Shown: positions 26,590 through 36,332, counted from the first letter of the stretch. The stretch: DNA of 64,000 nt from Celeribacter persicus (GCF_003050785.1 NZ_QAOH01000005.1:186001-250000), one strand, 5' to 3'. Translations and numbers: made by a program. Notes: a model not told the origin generated them from the letters alone.

Positions 26590-27654
26590 TTATTCGCTCG
26601 CGCAGGTTTTGAAAGCCTCTGCCGCCGCGTCAATCAGATCCGAATAGAACCCGGCACCCGGCGTCAGGGACACGCCCAGCGGGTCGATCACGGTCGTCTT
26701 GGCCTCGGTGCCGTCGAGCACGGTGGCCACGAGACCGGCGTTGAACTGCGGCTCGGAGAAGACGCAGGTAACACCTTCGGATTTAATCTTGTCCTGGATT
26801 TCCTTCACGCGGGCCGGGCTCGGCGCGGTGGCATCCGACAGGGAGATCGAGCCTGCGGCCTGAAGACCGAAGCGGTTTTCGAAATACTGGAACGCATCAT
26901 GGAAGACGATGAAGCGCAGGTCGGAGATCGGGGCCAATTCAGCCTGCACGCGTGCAATCTGTTCGTCGAGCGCGGCCTGACCGGCAGCGGCGTTGGCGGC
27001 ATAGGTCGCGGCATTCTCCGGGTCATGCTCCGACAGTTCCTCGGCGATGACGCCGAGCCAGACGCGGGCATTCATCGGGTCGAGCCAAGCATGACCGTCG
27101 GTGTGGGAGAGGTCGCCATGCTCATCACCATGGTCGTGATCATGAGCCTCTTCGTGTTCATGCTCATCGTGGTCGTGATCGTCATGCGCCTCTTCGGCAT
27201 GATCATGATCGTCGTGGTCGTCGTGACCGGCCTCGTCATGATCGTGATCATGCTCATCGTCGCCATGGACGTGACGCTCGAAAGTCGCGCCTTCGCGCAG
27301 CGGCAGGATGATCGCGCCTTCGGCGAGCGACAGCGGCACGGAATGGGCTTCGGTCGCCACTTCGTCGATCATCTCGTCAAGCCAGGGTTCGACACGCGGA
27401 CCGGTCCAGAAGACGATATCGGCAGCCTGCAATGCCTTGGCCTCGGACGGGCGCAGGGAATAGCCATGCGGCGAGGCACCTTGCGGCATCAGGGTTTTCG
27501 GTGTCCCGAGATCCCCCATGACCTGAACCACGAGAGAATCGATCGGCGCCATGTCGGTGACGACATTGGGCACCTCGGCAAAGGCGGTGTGTGCGTATGC
27601 GAATTGCGCTCCGGCAAGAAGCGTCACAGAGAGAAGGGAGGAACGAAGGGTCAT
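26590..27654 (-). CDS. znuA: Zinc ABC transporter substrate-binding protein
   Basis: A 354-residue periplasmic cluster A-I binding protein with a cleaved signal peptide (about residues 1-26). Zinc ligands are expected at His63 (SPHGYSL), His188 (DGHAWLDP) and the HDAFQYF histidine. A very long His/Asp/Glu-rich loop spans about residues 128-184 and contains well over 20 histidines; such loops capture zinc in ZnuA proteins. It is transcribed away from zur-znuC-znuB, with the shared 123-bp control region carrying two candidate Zur sites. Confidence 0.95.
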   Translation of the reverse strand: MTLRSSLLSVTLLAGAQFAYAHTAFAEVPNVVTDMAPIDSLVVQVMGDLGTPKTLMPQGASPHGYSLRPSEAKALQAADIVFWTGPRVEPWLDEMIDEVATEAHSVPLSLAEGAIILPLREGATFERHVHGDDEHDHDHDEAGHDDHDDHDHAEEAHDDHDHDEHEHEEAHDHDHGDEHGDLSHTDGHAWLDPMNARVWLGVIAEELSEHDPENAATYAANAAAGQAALDEQIARVQAELAPISDLRFIVFHDAFQYFENRFGLQAAGSISLSDATAPSPARVKEIQDKIKSEGVTCVFSEPQFNAGLVATVLDGTEAKTTVIDPLGVSLTPGAGFYSDLIDAAAEAFKTCASE

Positions 27655-27671
27655 TCTGGCCTCTGATTGAT

Positions 27672-27684
27672 GTTATGTTATTAC
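27672..27684 (+). promoter_or_regulatory. Putative Zur site near znuA
   Basis: GTTATGTTATTAC, 17 bases before the znuA start. It matches the site at 27708-27720 read on the opposite strand (shared core TATGTTAT), which is expected for a Zur-repressed divergent pair. Confidence 0.55.
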
Positions 27685-27707
27685 GTCTCAGCCTTGATAT
27701 AGGAGAG

Positions 27708-27720
27708 GTGATAACATATC
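27708..27720 (-). promoter_or_regulatory. Putative Zur site near zur
   Basis: On the minus strand this reads GATATGTTATCAC. It includes the short palindrome TGATA-ACA-TATCA and is the inverted partner of the site at 27672-27684, 57 bases before the zur ATG. Confidence 0.55.
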
Positions 27721-27777
27721 AAGGGTTCCTGTCACAAAGCCGACCTCCGGCGCGACTCGTTATTACGGAGCACTGTC

Positions 27778-28263
27778 ATGGACCCGAACCCGATCGGATT
27801 TCAGCACCACGACCACAGCCATTGCGTCGCGGACGCCGTCGAAGCGGCCGATCGCTCCTGTCGCGAGGCGGGGCTACAACTGACGCCGGTGCGCAAGCGC
27901 ACACTGGAGATTCTGCTCGAAGAACATCGCGCGCTCGGGGCCTATGATGTCCTCGCCCGCCTCTCCGAGGACGGGTTCGGAAGCCAGCCGCCGGTGGCCT
28001 ATCGCGCGCTCGATTTCCTCACCAAACACGGATTCGTCCACAAGATCGAGAAACTCAACGCCTTCATCGCCTGCGCCCATCCCGGCGAGTTGCACACACC
28101 CGCCTTCCTGATCTGCACCTCCTGTCAGGCGGTGGCGGAAGCGGAAACCGATCCCTCGCACAGCCTGCTCGCGAACATTGCGGAGACCACGGGTTTTCGC
28201 ATCTCCCGCGCGGTTCTGGAGGCCGAGGGCACCTGTCCCAACTGTCTGGCGAGCGAAAAATGA
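27778..28263 (+). CDS. zur: Zinc uptake regulator, Fur family
   Basis: A 161-residue repressor. It has a winged helix (LQLTPVRKRTLEILLE to VAYRALDFLTKHGFVHKI, about residues 35-98) and a dimerisation domain with the structural-zinc cysteine pairs CTSC (about 119-122) and CPNC (about 155-158). The N-terminus carries a short His cluster (HHDHSHC, residues 10-16). With zinc bound, Zur represses znuA and the zur-znuCB operon. The stop overlaps znuC by 4 bases. Confidence 0.94.
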   Translation: MDPNPIGFQHHDHSHCVADAVEAADRSCREAGLQLTPVRKRTLEILLEEHRALGAYDVLARLSEDGFGSQPPVAYRALDFLTKHGFVHKIEKLNAFIACAHPGELHTPAFLICTSCQAVAEAETDPSHSLLANIAETTGFRISRAVLEAEGTCPNCLASEK

Positions 28264-29042
28264 GCCTCATTAACATCGACAACGTGACCCTGCATCTCGG
28301 CGGGCGTCTGGTGCTCGACCAGGTTTCGATGACGGTCGAGCCCGGAGAAATCGTCACCATCGTCGGGCCGAACGGGTCCGGTAAATCGACGCTGATGAAA
28401 GTGGTGATCGGGGCCTTGCAGCCGGAGAGCGGTACGGTGACGCGGCAAAAGGGATTGCGCATCGGTTATGTGCCGCAAAAACTGCATATCGACCCGACCC
28501 TGCCGCTCACTGTGCGGCGGTTCCTGTCGCTGCCGAAGCGGGTGAGCAACGATGCCGCCCATGCCGCACTCGCTGATGCGGGGGTCGGGCATCTTTGCAT
28601 GCGCCAAATGACCGATCTCTCGGGCGGACAGTTCCAGCGCGTGCTTCTGGCCCGCGCTTTGTTGTCCAATCCCGATCTTCTGATCCTCGACGAAGCCACA
28701 CAGGGTCTGGATCAATCCGGCTCCGCCGATTTCTACAGCCAGATCGAAACCCTGCGTCAGGACAAGGGTGTTGCGGTGCTGATGGTCAGCCATGAGCTTC
28801 ATGTGGTGATGTCCACCTCGGATCGGGTGATCTGTCTCAATGGCCATGTCTGTTGCCACGGCGCACCGGAACATGTCGCCTCCGCACCGGAATACCGGGC
28901 GCTCTTTGGCACCGGCACTCATGGGGCGCTGGCGCTCTATCGGCATGACCACAGCCATGACCATTGCGATCACGATCATACATATGATCACTCGCACAAT
29001 CACGGGCATGACCATCCACAGGAAAAGGCGAAGTCCGCATGA
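28260..29042 (+). CDS. znuC: Zinc ABC transporter ATP-binding protein
   Basis: A 260-residue ATPase that energises zinc import. Walker A is GPNGSGKST (about residues 38-46), the signature LSGGQFQRVLLAR is near 121-133 and Walker B is LLILDEATQGLD. The C-terminal tail of about 25 residues is made of His-Asp repeats (HDHSHDHCDHDH and so on), unusual for a cytoplasmic ATPase, and could bind zinc or sense its level. It overlaps zur and znuB by 4 bases on each side. Confidence 0.95.
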   Translation: MSLINIDNVTLHLGGRLVLDQVSMTVEPGEIVTIVGPNGSGKSTLMKVVIGALQPESGTVTRQKGLRIGYVPQKLHIDPTLPLTVRRFLSLPKRVSNDAAHAALADAGVGHLCMRQMTDLSGGQFQRVLLARALLSNPDLLILDEATQGLDQSGSADFYSQIETLRQDKGVAVLMVSHELHVVMSTSDRVICLNGHVCCHGAPEHVASAPEYRALFGTGTHGALALYRHDHSHDHCDHDHTYDHSHNHGHDHPQEKAKSA

Positions 29043-29842
29043 GCCTTCTCGACGATTTCCTCGTCCGCGCCATTCTGGCCGGGATCGGCCTTGTGCTGGC
29101 AGCCGCCCCTTTGGGCTGTTTCGTGGTCTGGCGCCGGATGGCCTATTTCGGCGATGCAACTGCCCACGCCGCCCTTCTTGGTGTCGCTCTGGCACTCGCC
29201 TTCAACGCTTCGATCTTCGCGGGTGTCCTCGCCATCGCCCTCCTGATGGCGCTGACCGTTTCAACGCTGTCGGGGCGCGGCTTTGCGATGGACACGATGC
29301 TCGGCGTGATGGCGCATAGCGCGCTGGCCTTCGGCCTTGTCGCCGTAAGCTTCGTCCCGAATGTGCGCGTCGATCTCAACGCCTATCTCTTTGGGGACAT
29401 TCTGGCCGTCGGGCGCAGCGATCTGGCGGTGATCTGGGGCGGGGCCGTGCTTGTCTCCGTGCTGCTCTACTGGCGCTGGTCGGCGCTTTTGACCACCACG
29501 CTCAACCCCGATCTCGCCATGGCCTCGGGTCTCTCGCCCCGACGTGAACAGTTGATCCTGTCGCTTGCACTGGCGATGGTGGTTGCCGTGGCGATCAAGG
29601 TGGTCGGCACGCTTCTGATCGCCGCGATGCTCCTGATCCCGGCGGCCAGCGCGCGCCCCTTTTCGCGCACACCGGAACGCATGGCAGTGATCGCCACGCT
29701 GATCGGTGTGATGGCCGTGCTGGGAGGCATTCAGGGCGCGTTCACCTTCGACACACCGACCGGGCCGACCATTGTGACCGTGGCCGCGCTGATCTTTGTG
29801 CTCGCGAACCTCGTCCGGCTGATCCGCTCTCAGCTCAGATAA
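29039..29842 (+). CDS. znuB: Zinc ABC transporter permease
   Basis: A 267-residue integral membrane permease of the ABC-3 family with about eight helices, including VVWRRMAYFGDATAHAALLG near residues 22-41 and VVGTLLIAAMLLIPAASAR near 190-210. It is the last gene of zur-znuC-znuB. Its stop directly abuts the stop of the convergent mannitol dehydrogenase, with no base and no terminator between. Confidence 0.95.
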   Translation: MSLLDDFLVRAILAGIGLVLAAAPLGCFVVWRRMAYFGDATAHAALLGVALALAFNASIFAGVLAIALLMALTVSTLSGRGFAMDTMLGVMAHSALAFGLVAVSFVPNVRVDLNAYLFGDILAVGRSDLAVIWGGAVLVSVLLYWRWSALLTTTLNPDLAMASGLSPRREQLILSLALAMVVAVAIKVVGTLLIAAMLLIPAASARPFSRTPERMAVIATLIGVMAVLGGIQGAFTFDTPTGPTIVTVAALIFVLANLVRLIRSQLR

Positions 29843-31306
29843 TCAGGCGAGATAAGCGCGCAACGCGGCCTCCACACCCTCGGCGTGGATCACCCCGAGC
29901 CAGCGCGTGAACGGCGTGGCAAAGCGCGCATCGTCACCGAGATCGCCATAGATGTGCCGCATCGTCAGCCAGCGTTCCGGCACTTCGCGCGCCTCGGCGG
30001 CGAGCGTCGTGAGATCGGTCCAGAACGGATCGTTCGGCGCGATGACGCTGCCGTCTTCACGCGTGCCGAGACAATAACGCGCCCAGAGCGCCTCGACCAA
30101 GGCCAGCCCCTCCACCGCCATGCCGCGATCCAGGCAAGCCCGGATCGAGGGCACGAGAAAACCGGGATGGCGCGAGGAGCCGTCAAAGGCGACGCGACGC
30201 GTGGTGTCGACGATCTTCGGGTTGGAAAAGCGCTTCTTGATCAGCGCGACATAGGTCTGCGGCGTGAATTCGGGCACAGGAGCGACATGGGGCATGATCT
30301 CCTCGCGCTCGACCTTCTCGAACAGCGCGGCGATCAGCGGGTGTTCCATACAGCCGGAAATCGTCTCGACCGACAAAAGATCGCCGGGGTTGGAAATCAC
30401 CTGATGGCCGCCGTTCAGGATGCGGATTTTCATCGTCTCATAGCGATGCACATCGTCGGAAAATGTTGCACCAGCTTTGTCCCAATCCGGGCGCCCGGCA
30501 CAGAAATCATCTTCGATCACCCATTGCCGGAAATTCTCATGCGTGACGGGCACGGCGTCCTCGATGCCGAACTCTTGTGCCAGCTCCAACTCCTTCGGCC
30601 CGGTGGCGGGCACGATGCAATCGACCATGGCGTTGGGGAAGGTGCAATTCGTGTCGATCCACTCGGCCAGCTCCGGGTCGGACAAACGGGCAAGCGACAC
30701 GACGGTCTGACGCAGCACGGCTCCGTTGCCCTGAAGATTGTCACATGACTGTCCGGTGAAGGGCCCGACCCCGCGATCGCGCCGCAGTTTGAGCGCCGCC
30801 ACCATCGCGCCGAAAGCCGTGCGAGGACGCCACGGGTTTGCGGCATCGTGGACAATATCTGGATGCGTGGCATCGAAACCCTTGGTGGCCGGGTCGATGA
30901 AATAGCCGCCCTCGGTCACGGTCAGGGCAACGATCCGAATCTCGGGCTGCGCCATGCGTTCGATCAACGCGCCATTGCCCTCCTCGACCGGCACATAGTC
31001 GATCATCGCACCAACCACCTCCGCCGACGATCCGGCAGGGTCCAACTCGATCAGCGTCGTCAGGTAATCCTGCGCCGCCATTTTCTGACGCATCTCCTCG
31101 TCATAGGGTCGCACCCCCGCGCCGACGATGGCCCAGTCGTGAGCCAGCCCCTTTTGCATCAGCCGGTGCAGATACCACGACTGATGCGCGCGGTGAAAGT
31201 TGCCGAGACCGATATGGACGATGCCGGGTGTGAGTTTGCTCCGGTCATAGTCCGGGCGCTTGATCGTTTCAGGCAGGTCCTTGAGGGTGTTGTTGGATAA
31301 TTTCAT
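29843..31306 (-). CDS. mtlK: Mannitol 2-dehydrogenase family protein
   Basis: A 487-residue polyol dehydrogenase of the long-chain mannitol dehydrogenase family. VHIGLGNFHRAHQSWY near residues 32-47 is the nucleotide-binding N-terminus, and the C-terminal domain holds the catalytic Lys in the conserved KIRILNGGHQ segment (about 292-301). It oxidises mannitol to fructose, and often D-arabinitol and sorbitol. ATG at 31306 has a GGGGGAG site. It is the last gene of the smo operon, 25 bases after smoS. Confidence 0.93.
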   Translation of the reverse strand: MKLSNNTLKDLPETIKRPDYDRSKLTPGIVHIGLGNFHRAHQSWYLHRLMQKGLAHDWAIVGAGVRPYDEEMRQKMAAQDYLTTLIELDPAGSSAEVVGAMIDYVPVEEGNGALIERMAQPEIRIVALTVTEGGYFIDPATKGFDATHPDIVHDAANPWRPRTAFGAMVAALKLRRDRGVGPFTGQSCDNLQGNGAVLRQTVVSLARLSDPELAEWIDTNCTFPNAMVDCIVPATGPKELELAQEFGIEDAVPVTHENFRQWVIEDDFCAGRPDWDKAGATFSDDVHRYETMKIRILNGGHQVISNPGDLLSVETISGCMEHPLIAALFEKVEREEIMPHVAPVPEFTPQTYVALIKKRFSNPKIVDTTRRVAFDGSSRHPGFLVPSIRACLDRGMAVEGLALVEALWARYCLGTREDGSVIAPNDPFWTDLTTLAAEAREVPERWLTMRHIYGDLGDDARFATPFTRWLGVIHAEGVEAALRAYLA

Positions 31307-31331
31307 GTTTGGTCTCCCCCAACTCATCCGC

Positions 31332-32105
31332 TTAATTCATCCATTGGCCGCCATCGACGTTATACGTCTGGGCAACGATGTAATCGGCCTCGGCCGTGGC
31401 AAGAAACACGGCCATGCCGGTCAGGTCCTCCGCCCGGCCCATCCGGCCGAAAGGCACGGCCTCGCCGACCTCTTTTTTCTTCTGCCCCAGGGGTTTGCCC
31501 TCATATTTCGCGAAAAAGGCGTCGACCCCGTCCCAATGCTCACCATCGACCACGCCGGGAGCGATGGCGTTGACGTTGATGCCGTGCTTGATGAGGTTCA
31601 GCCCTGCCGATTGCGTCAAGCTGATGACTGCCGCCTTGGTCGCACAATAGACCGCCACCAAAGGCTCGCCACGCCGCCCGGCCTGGGACGCCATGTTGAT
31701 GATTTTGCCACCCTGGCCGCGCGCGATCATATGTTTCGCCACTTCTTGCATCATGAAAAGCGTCCCGGAGACGTTGATCGCGAAAGCGCGGTCGTAATCG
31801 GCGCGGGTGATCTCGGCAATCGGCGCAGCGGTGAAGATCGCGGCGTTGTTGATCAGGATGTCGATGCCACCGAGGCGTTCGACCGTCTCGTCTACCGCGC
31901 GCGCGATGCTGGCGGGATCGGCCACATCGAGTTCAACGGCGATGGCTGCGCTGTTGATCCCGGTGGCTGCCTCGCGCGCCCGTACGATATCAATGTCGGC
32001 AATCGCCACACGCGCGCCCTCTGCGGCATAGGTCTGGGCAAAAGCCAGACCTATGCCGCGCGCAGCCCCCGTGATCAGGGCATTTTTCCCCGCAAGCCGC
32101 ATCAT
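31332..32105 (-). CDS. smoS: Sorbitol dehydrogenase, SDR type
   Basis: A 257-residue short-chain polyol dehydrogenase close to Rhodobacter SmoS, which oxidises sorbitol to fructose (and galactitol to tagatose). TGAARGIG is at about residues 13-20, NNAAIF near 88, and the catalytic YCATK near 154; Asp at the end of strand beta-2 (IADIDI) indicates NAD. The start overlaps the smoK stop by 4 bases. Family-level identification is firm; the exact preferred polyol is inferred. Confidence 0.93.
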   Translation of the reverse strand: MMRLAGKNALITGAARGIGLAFAQTYAAEGARVAIADIDIVRAREAATGINSAAIAVELDVADPASIARAVDETVERLGGIDILINNAAIFTAAPIAEITRADYDRAFAINVSGTLFMMQEVAKHMIARGQGGKIINMASQAGRRGEPLVAVYCATKAAVISLTQSAGLNLIKHGINVNAIAPGVVDGEHWDGVDAFFAKYEGKPLGQKKKEVGEAVPFGRMGRAEDLTGMAVFLATAEADYIVAQTYNVDGGQWMN

Positions 32106-33106
32106 GCGATCCGCAACCCTTCGGCATTGAACCGATGCAGATTGACCTCGTTCGGCGTGAGCCAGACGATGTCGCCGTATTTCAAAGACACTTCACCGGA
32201 AGCGCGCACGGTCAGGGGCTCGCCCAGTCCTTCGACCGTTACATGGAAAAACGTGTCGGACCCGAGGTGCTCAGAGACCCCAATGACACCCTTCCACAAC
32301 CCACTTTCGGTCGAAATTCCCAGATGTTCGGGGCGAATCCCGATGGTTACAGCGCCGTGTTTTTCGGCTTCTGCCCCGGAGATCAGGTTCATTTTCGGCG
32401 ACCCGATGAAACCCGCGACGAAGACATTGCGGGGACGGTTGTAAAGTTCGAGCGGGGAGCCGACCTGTTCGATATGACCCGCGCGCAGCACGACGATCTT
32501 GTCGGCCATGGTCATGGCCTCCACCTGATCGTGGGTCACATAGATCATCGTTGTGGCGAGACGTTTGTGCAGCTCGGAAATTTCCAGCCGCATGCCGACG
32601 CGCAGCGCGGCATCAAGGTTCGAGAGCGGTTCATCGAACAGAAACGCCGCCGGTTCGCGCACGATGGCCCGCCCGATGGCGACACGCTGGCGCTGACCGC
32701 CCGACAGTTGTCCGGGTTTACGGTCGAGGTAATCGGTGAGATTGAGCGCCTTGGCTGCCGCCTCGATCCGCCGGTCTTGTTCGTCCTGCGGCAGACCCGC
32801 CATTTTCATCGGAAAAGCGATGTTCTTGCGCACGGACATGTGGGGATAGAGCGCGTAGCTCTGAAACACCATCGCCAAACCACGCTTGGCGGGGGGCAGA
32901 TCGGTGGCGTCCTGGCGGTCGATACGGATCTGGCCGGAGGTGACATCCTCAAGCCCGGCAATCAGCCGCAGAAGCGTGGATTTCCCACAACCCGAGGGGC
33001 CGACGAAGACCACGAATTCACCGTCCTCGATGGTCAGGTCCAGCGGCGGAATGACCTCGACATCGCCGAATGTCTTGCGCACTTTATCAAGCGTAATGCG
33101 TCCCAT
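32102..33106 (-). CDS. smoK: Polyol ABC transporter ATP-binding protein
   Basis: A 334-residue MalK/UgpC-type ATPase. Walker A is GPSGCGKST (about residues 36-44), the signature [14 protein letters not shown] is near 132-145, Walker B is [11 protein letters not shown], and a C-terminal OB/TOBE regulatory domain follows (IGIRPEHLG). It drives SmoEFG import. It sits 16 bases downstream of smoG and overlaps smoS, so its place in the operon is fixed. Confidence 0.93.
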   Translation of the reverse strand: MGRITLDKVRKTFGDVEVIPPLDLTIEDGEFVVFVGPSGCGKSTLLRLIAGLEDVTSGQIRIDRQDATDLPPAKRGLAMVFQSYALYPHMSVRKNIAFPMKMAGLPQDEQDRRIEAAAKALNLTDYLDRKPGQLSGGQRQRVAIGRAIVREPAAFLFDEPLSNLDAALRVGMRLEISELHKRLATTMIYVTHDQVEAMTMADKIVVLRAGHIEQVGSPLELYNRPRNVFVAGFIGSPKMNLISGAEAEKHGAVTIGIRPEHLGISTESGLWKGVIGVSEHLGSDTFFHVTVEGLGEPLTVRASGEVSLKYGDIVWLTPNEVNLHRFNAEGLRIA

Positions 33107-33122
33107 GTCGAAGGTCCTCTTC

Positions 33123-33953
33123 TTATTTCACAGCGCCGAAGGTCAGGCCCCGGACGAGTTGTTTCTGGCTGAACCAGCCCATGATCAGGATCGGCGCGAT
33201 GGCCATGGTGGAGGCGGCGGAGAGCTTTGCGTAAAACAGGCCTTCGGGGCTCGAATAGCTGGCGATAAAGGCCGTGAGCGGTGCGGCTTTCGCAGCGGTC
33301 AGATTGAGGGTCCAGAAGGCCTCGTTCCACGCGAGGATGATGTTCAAAAGCACCGTAGAGGCCATGCCGGGGATCGCCATGGGAGTCAGCACATGGATGA
33401 TTTCCGAACGCAGGGTGGCCCCGTCCATCCGTGCGGCTTCAAGGATTTCGCCGGGGATTTCCTTGAAATAGGTGTAGAGCATCCAGACGATGATCGGCAG
33501 GTTGATCAGTGTCAGCACGATCACCAGACCGATACGGGTGTCGAGAAGCCCGAGGTCCCGGAACAACAGGTAGATCGGAACCAGAACGCCGACAGGCGGC
33601 AGCATCTTGGTCGAGAGCATCCACATCAGCACGTCTTTCGTGCGCCTAGCGGGGACAAAGGCCATGGCCCAAGCGGCGGGCACGGCGATGATCAGGCCCA
33701 GAAGCGTGGAGCCGCCGGAGATGATCACGGAATTCATGAAATGCCGGAAGTAGTTCGAACGCTCCTGCACCGTCGCGTAATTTTCCAGCGTCCAGTGGAA
33801 ATTGAACCACACAGGTGGATCGGCGATGGCGGCGGCCTCGGTCTTGAACGAGGTGAGGATGGTCCAGAGGATCGGGAAGAAGATCGCGATGCCGATGGCC
33901 CATGCGAAGACGGTGGTGACGAGTTTGCGTTGGGTCGAAACGGAACGTGCCAT
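33123..33953 (-). CDS. smoG: Polyol ABC transporter permease
   Basis: A 276-residue MalG-type permease with six helices. The EAA loop ([21 protein letters not shown], about residues 192-212) contacts the ATPase. The start is 10 bases after the smoF stop, and it partners smoF to form the channel. Confidence 0.93.
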   Translation of the reverse strand: MARSVSTQRKLVTTVFAWAIGIAIFFPILWTILTSFKTEAAAIADPPVWFNFHWTLENYATVQERSNYFRHFMNSVIISGGSTLLGLIIAVPAAWAMAFVPARRTKDVLMWMLSTKMLPPVGVLVPIYLLFRDLGLLDTRIGLVIVLTLINLPIIVWMLYTYFKEIPGEILEAARMDGATLRSEIIHVLTPMAIPGMASTVLLNIILAWNEAFWTLNLTAAKAAPLTAFIASYSSPEGLFYAKLSAASTMAIAPILIMGWFSQKQLVRGLTFGAVK

Positions 33954-33963
33954 GATCGCCTCC

Positions 33964-34836
33964 TTACGCGTCGAGGTTCTTGCCGATCATCCGCATCAGG
34001 AAGATCGCGACGATATTGGCGAGGATGATGGCGACCACGCCACCGGCGGAACCACCGCCCACATCGAATTGCAGAAGCGACTGCATGTAGATGAGGTAGG
34101 TGAGGTTGGTGGAGGCCGTGCCCGGACCGCCGTTGGTGGTCACGAGGATCTCGGCGAAGACCGACAGAAGGAAAATCGTCTGGATCAGGATTACAACCGT
34201 GATCGCACGCGCCAGATGCGGCAACATGATGAACCAGAAGCGTTTAATCCAGGGCGCACCATCCATTTCGGCGGCTTCCAACTGCTCCTGATCGAGGGAC
34301 TGCAAGGCGGTCAGCAGGATCAGCGTCGCAAAGGGCAGCCATTGCCAACTGACGATGCCGATGATCGAGGTGAGCGGCGCGGCAGACAGAAAATCGAAAG
34401 GTTGAAGCCCAAGCGCCTTGGCCGCATGGGCAAAGAGACCGTTCACGGGGTTCATGAACATGTTCTTCCACACCAGCGCAGAAACGGTCGGCATGACAAA
34501 GAACGGCGCGATGACGAGAATACGCACGATGCCTTGGCCGAAAAACGGTTGATCCAGCAAAAGCGCGAGAAGAATGCCCCCCACAACGGTCACAAGAAGT
34601 ACACCGCCAACCAGCAGGATCGTATTGGTGAGAGCCGCGAAAAAGGCAGGATCGGTAAGGAAGAACCGATAATTGGTCAACCCCGTGAACTCCTCCATCC
34701 CCGGCATCAGAAGATTGTAGCGCAGGAAGGAGAAATAGAGCGTCATCGACAGCGGCACGATCATCCAGCCCAAAAGCAAAAGCACGGCAGGCGAGATCAT
34801 GAAGCGCGCGGCGACACGGGCGTGTTTCGTGGCCAT
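33964..34836 (-). CDS. smoF: Polyol ABC transporter permease
   Basis: A 290-residue MalF-type permease with six helices, the PAVLLLLGWMIVPLSMTLYFSF start, and the EAA loop AAEMDGAPWIKRFWFIMLP. The first periplasmic loop is short. It is separated from smoE by 76 bases, consistent with higher expression of the binding protein. Confidence 0.93.
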   Translation of the reverse strand: MATKHARVAARFMISPAVLLLLGWMIVPLSMTLYFSFLRYNLLMPGMEEFTGLTNYRFFLTDPAFFAALTNTILLVGGVLLVTVVGGILLALLLDQPFFGQGIVRILVIAPFFVMPTVSALVWKNMFMNPVNGLFAHAAKALGLQPFDFLSAAPLTSIIGIVSWQWLPFATLILLTALQSLDQEQLEAAEMDGAPWIKRFWFIMLPHLARAITVVILIQTIFLLSVFAEILVTTNGGPGTASTNLTYLIYMQSLLQFDVGGGSAGGVVAIILANIVAIFLMRMIGKNLDA

Positions 34837-34912
34837 GGCGGGTCTCCCGGAAACGTCGGAGTGAGGAAAGGTGCGGGCCGGAAACTGGGAACCGGCCCGC
34901 GAGGAGGAAGGC

Positions 34913-36223
34913 TTACTTGATGTAACCGGCCTTCATCATCTCACGCTCGGTGAGCATCTGGGCGTTCTTGAGCGCCTGTTCGGCAGTCACCTGACCGGCA
35001 AGAGCAGCAGAGAATTGCTGGCCCACGGCGGTGCCAATGCCCTGGAATTCCGGGATGGCGACGAATTGCACACCCACATAGGGCACCTCGTCCACGGTCG
35101 GATTCTGCGGATCGGCGGCGTTGATCGATTCGAGCGTCATCTGTGCAAAGGGCACTTTCTGATACTCGGGGTTCTCATAGAGCGAGGTGCGGGTGCCCGG
35201 CGGCACGTTCGCCCAACCCTCTTTCGAAGCGACCAGTGCGGTGTAGTCCTTGGACGTAGCCCATTCGACAAAGGTCTTGGCCGCCGCTTCGTTCTTGGTC
35301 CCCGCAGGGATGCCGAGGTTCCAGGCCCAGAGCCAGTTGCCGCGTTTGCCAAGCCCGTTATCGGGGGCCAGCGCGAAACCGACCTTGTCGGCGACCTGGC
35401 TGTCGTTCGGATTGGTCACGAAGGAAGCCGCTACGGTGGCGTCGATCCACATACCGCATTTGCCAGTCTGGAACAGCGCGAGGTTTTCGTTGAACCCGTT
35501 GCCGGACGCACCCGGAGGACCGTAATTGGTCATCAGGTCGAGATAGTCGTTGAGGGTCGCGGCCCAGGCCTCAGAGTCGAACTGCGGCTTCCAGTCCATG
35601 TCGAACCATTTCGCGCCATAGGAATTGGCCATGGCCGACAGGAAGGCCATGTTCTCGCCCCAACCCGCCTTGCCACGCAGACAGATGCCGTAGACCTCGT
35701 TGTCCTTGTCGGTCATCGCCGCGGCGGCTTGCTTGATGAAATCCCATGTCGGCGCATCGGGCATCTCAAGCCCCGCTGCCTCCATCAGATCGGTGCGATA
35801 CATCACCATGGAGCTTTCGCCATAGAACGGCGCAGCATAGAGATGTCCGTCCACGGTCAAACCGCCACGGATCGCTGGCAGGATGTCATCGACGTCATAC
35901 TCCGCCGGAAGATCGTCAAGCGAGACAAGCCAGCCGCGTTCACCCCAGATCGGAACCTCGTAAGTGCCGATTGTCATCACGTCGAACTGCCCGCCCTTGG
36001 TGGCGACATCCTGTGTCACACGCTGGCGCAGCACGTTCTCTTCGAGCGTGACCCATTCGACCTGAATGTCGGGATGTTTGGCGTAGAAATCTTCCATCAG
36101 ACCCTGCATGCGGATCATATCGCCGTTGTTCACGGTGGCGACGGTGATGGTTTCGGACGTGGCCGCTGTGGCCAGCGCAGCAAAGGCGCACGCCCCCATA
36201 AGGGCGCGGAAAGTGGTATTCAT
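34913..36223 (-). CDS. smoE: Polyol ABC transporter substrate-binding protein
   Basis: A 436-residue extracellular solute-binding protein of family 1 with a cleaved signal peptide (about residues 1-22, ending in ATAATSET). It is the first structural gene of the smo import operon and would bind sorbitol and mannitol in the periplasm. A GGGAGG ribosome site precedes ATG. The 109-bp gap upstream, before the end of smoC, holds the candidate regulator site at 36242-36276. Confidence 0.92.
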   Translation of the reverse strand: MNTTFRALMGACAFAALATAATSETITVATVNNGDMIRMQGLMEDFYAKHPDIQVEWVTLEENVLRQRVTQDVATKGGQFDVMTIGTYEVPIWGERGWLVSLDDLPAEYDVDDILPAIRGGLTVDGHLYAAPFYGESSMVMYRTDLMEAAGLEMPDAPTWDFIKQAAAAMTDKDNEVYGICLRGKAGWGENMAFLSAMANSYGAKWFDMDWKPQFDSEAWAATLNDYLDLMTNYGPPGASGNGFNENLALFQTGKCGMWIDATVAASFVTNPNDSQVADKVGFALAPDNGLGKRGNWLWAWNLGIPAGTKNEAAAKTFVEWATSKDYTALVASKEGWANVPPGTRTSLYENPEYQKVPFAQMTLESINAADPQNPTVDEVPYVGVQFVAIPEFQGIGTAVGQQFSAALAGQVTAEQALKNAQMLTEREMMKAGYIK

Positions 36224-36241
36224 GATATCCTCCCATTAGAT

Positions 36242-36276
36242 TTGAGCAATTGCCCATATCATGAATTAATGCTCAA
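36242..36276. promoter_or_regulatory. Putative SmoC operator
   Basis: Inverted arms TTGAGCA (36242-36248) and TGCTCAA (36270-36276) with a 21-base spacer, about 20 bases before the smoE start. An 8-bp palindrome GCAATTGC is nested in the left arm, and ATGCGCAT lies just beyond at 36283-36290. The position suits the adjacent SorC/DeoR-type regulator. Confidence 0.45.
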
Positions 36277-36332
36277 CTATAGATGCGCATCTGTCAAGCC
36301 GCTTTCCACCAAAGCGATTTTAGCGGCGAATA

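Noticed and set aside
27066-27275. Short-period repeats in znuA resembling a CRISPR or microsatellite
   Set aside because: They are His/Asp codon repeats inside the reading frame and encode the metal-binding loop; spacing and spacers do not fit a CRISPR array.
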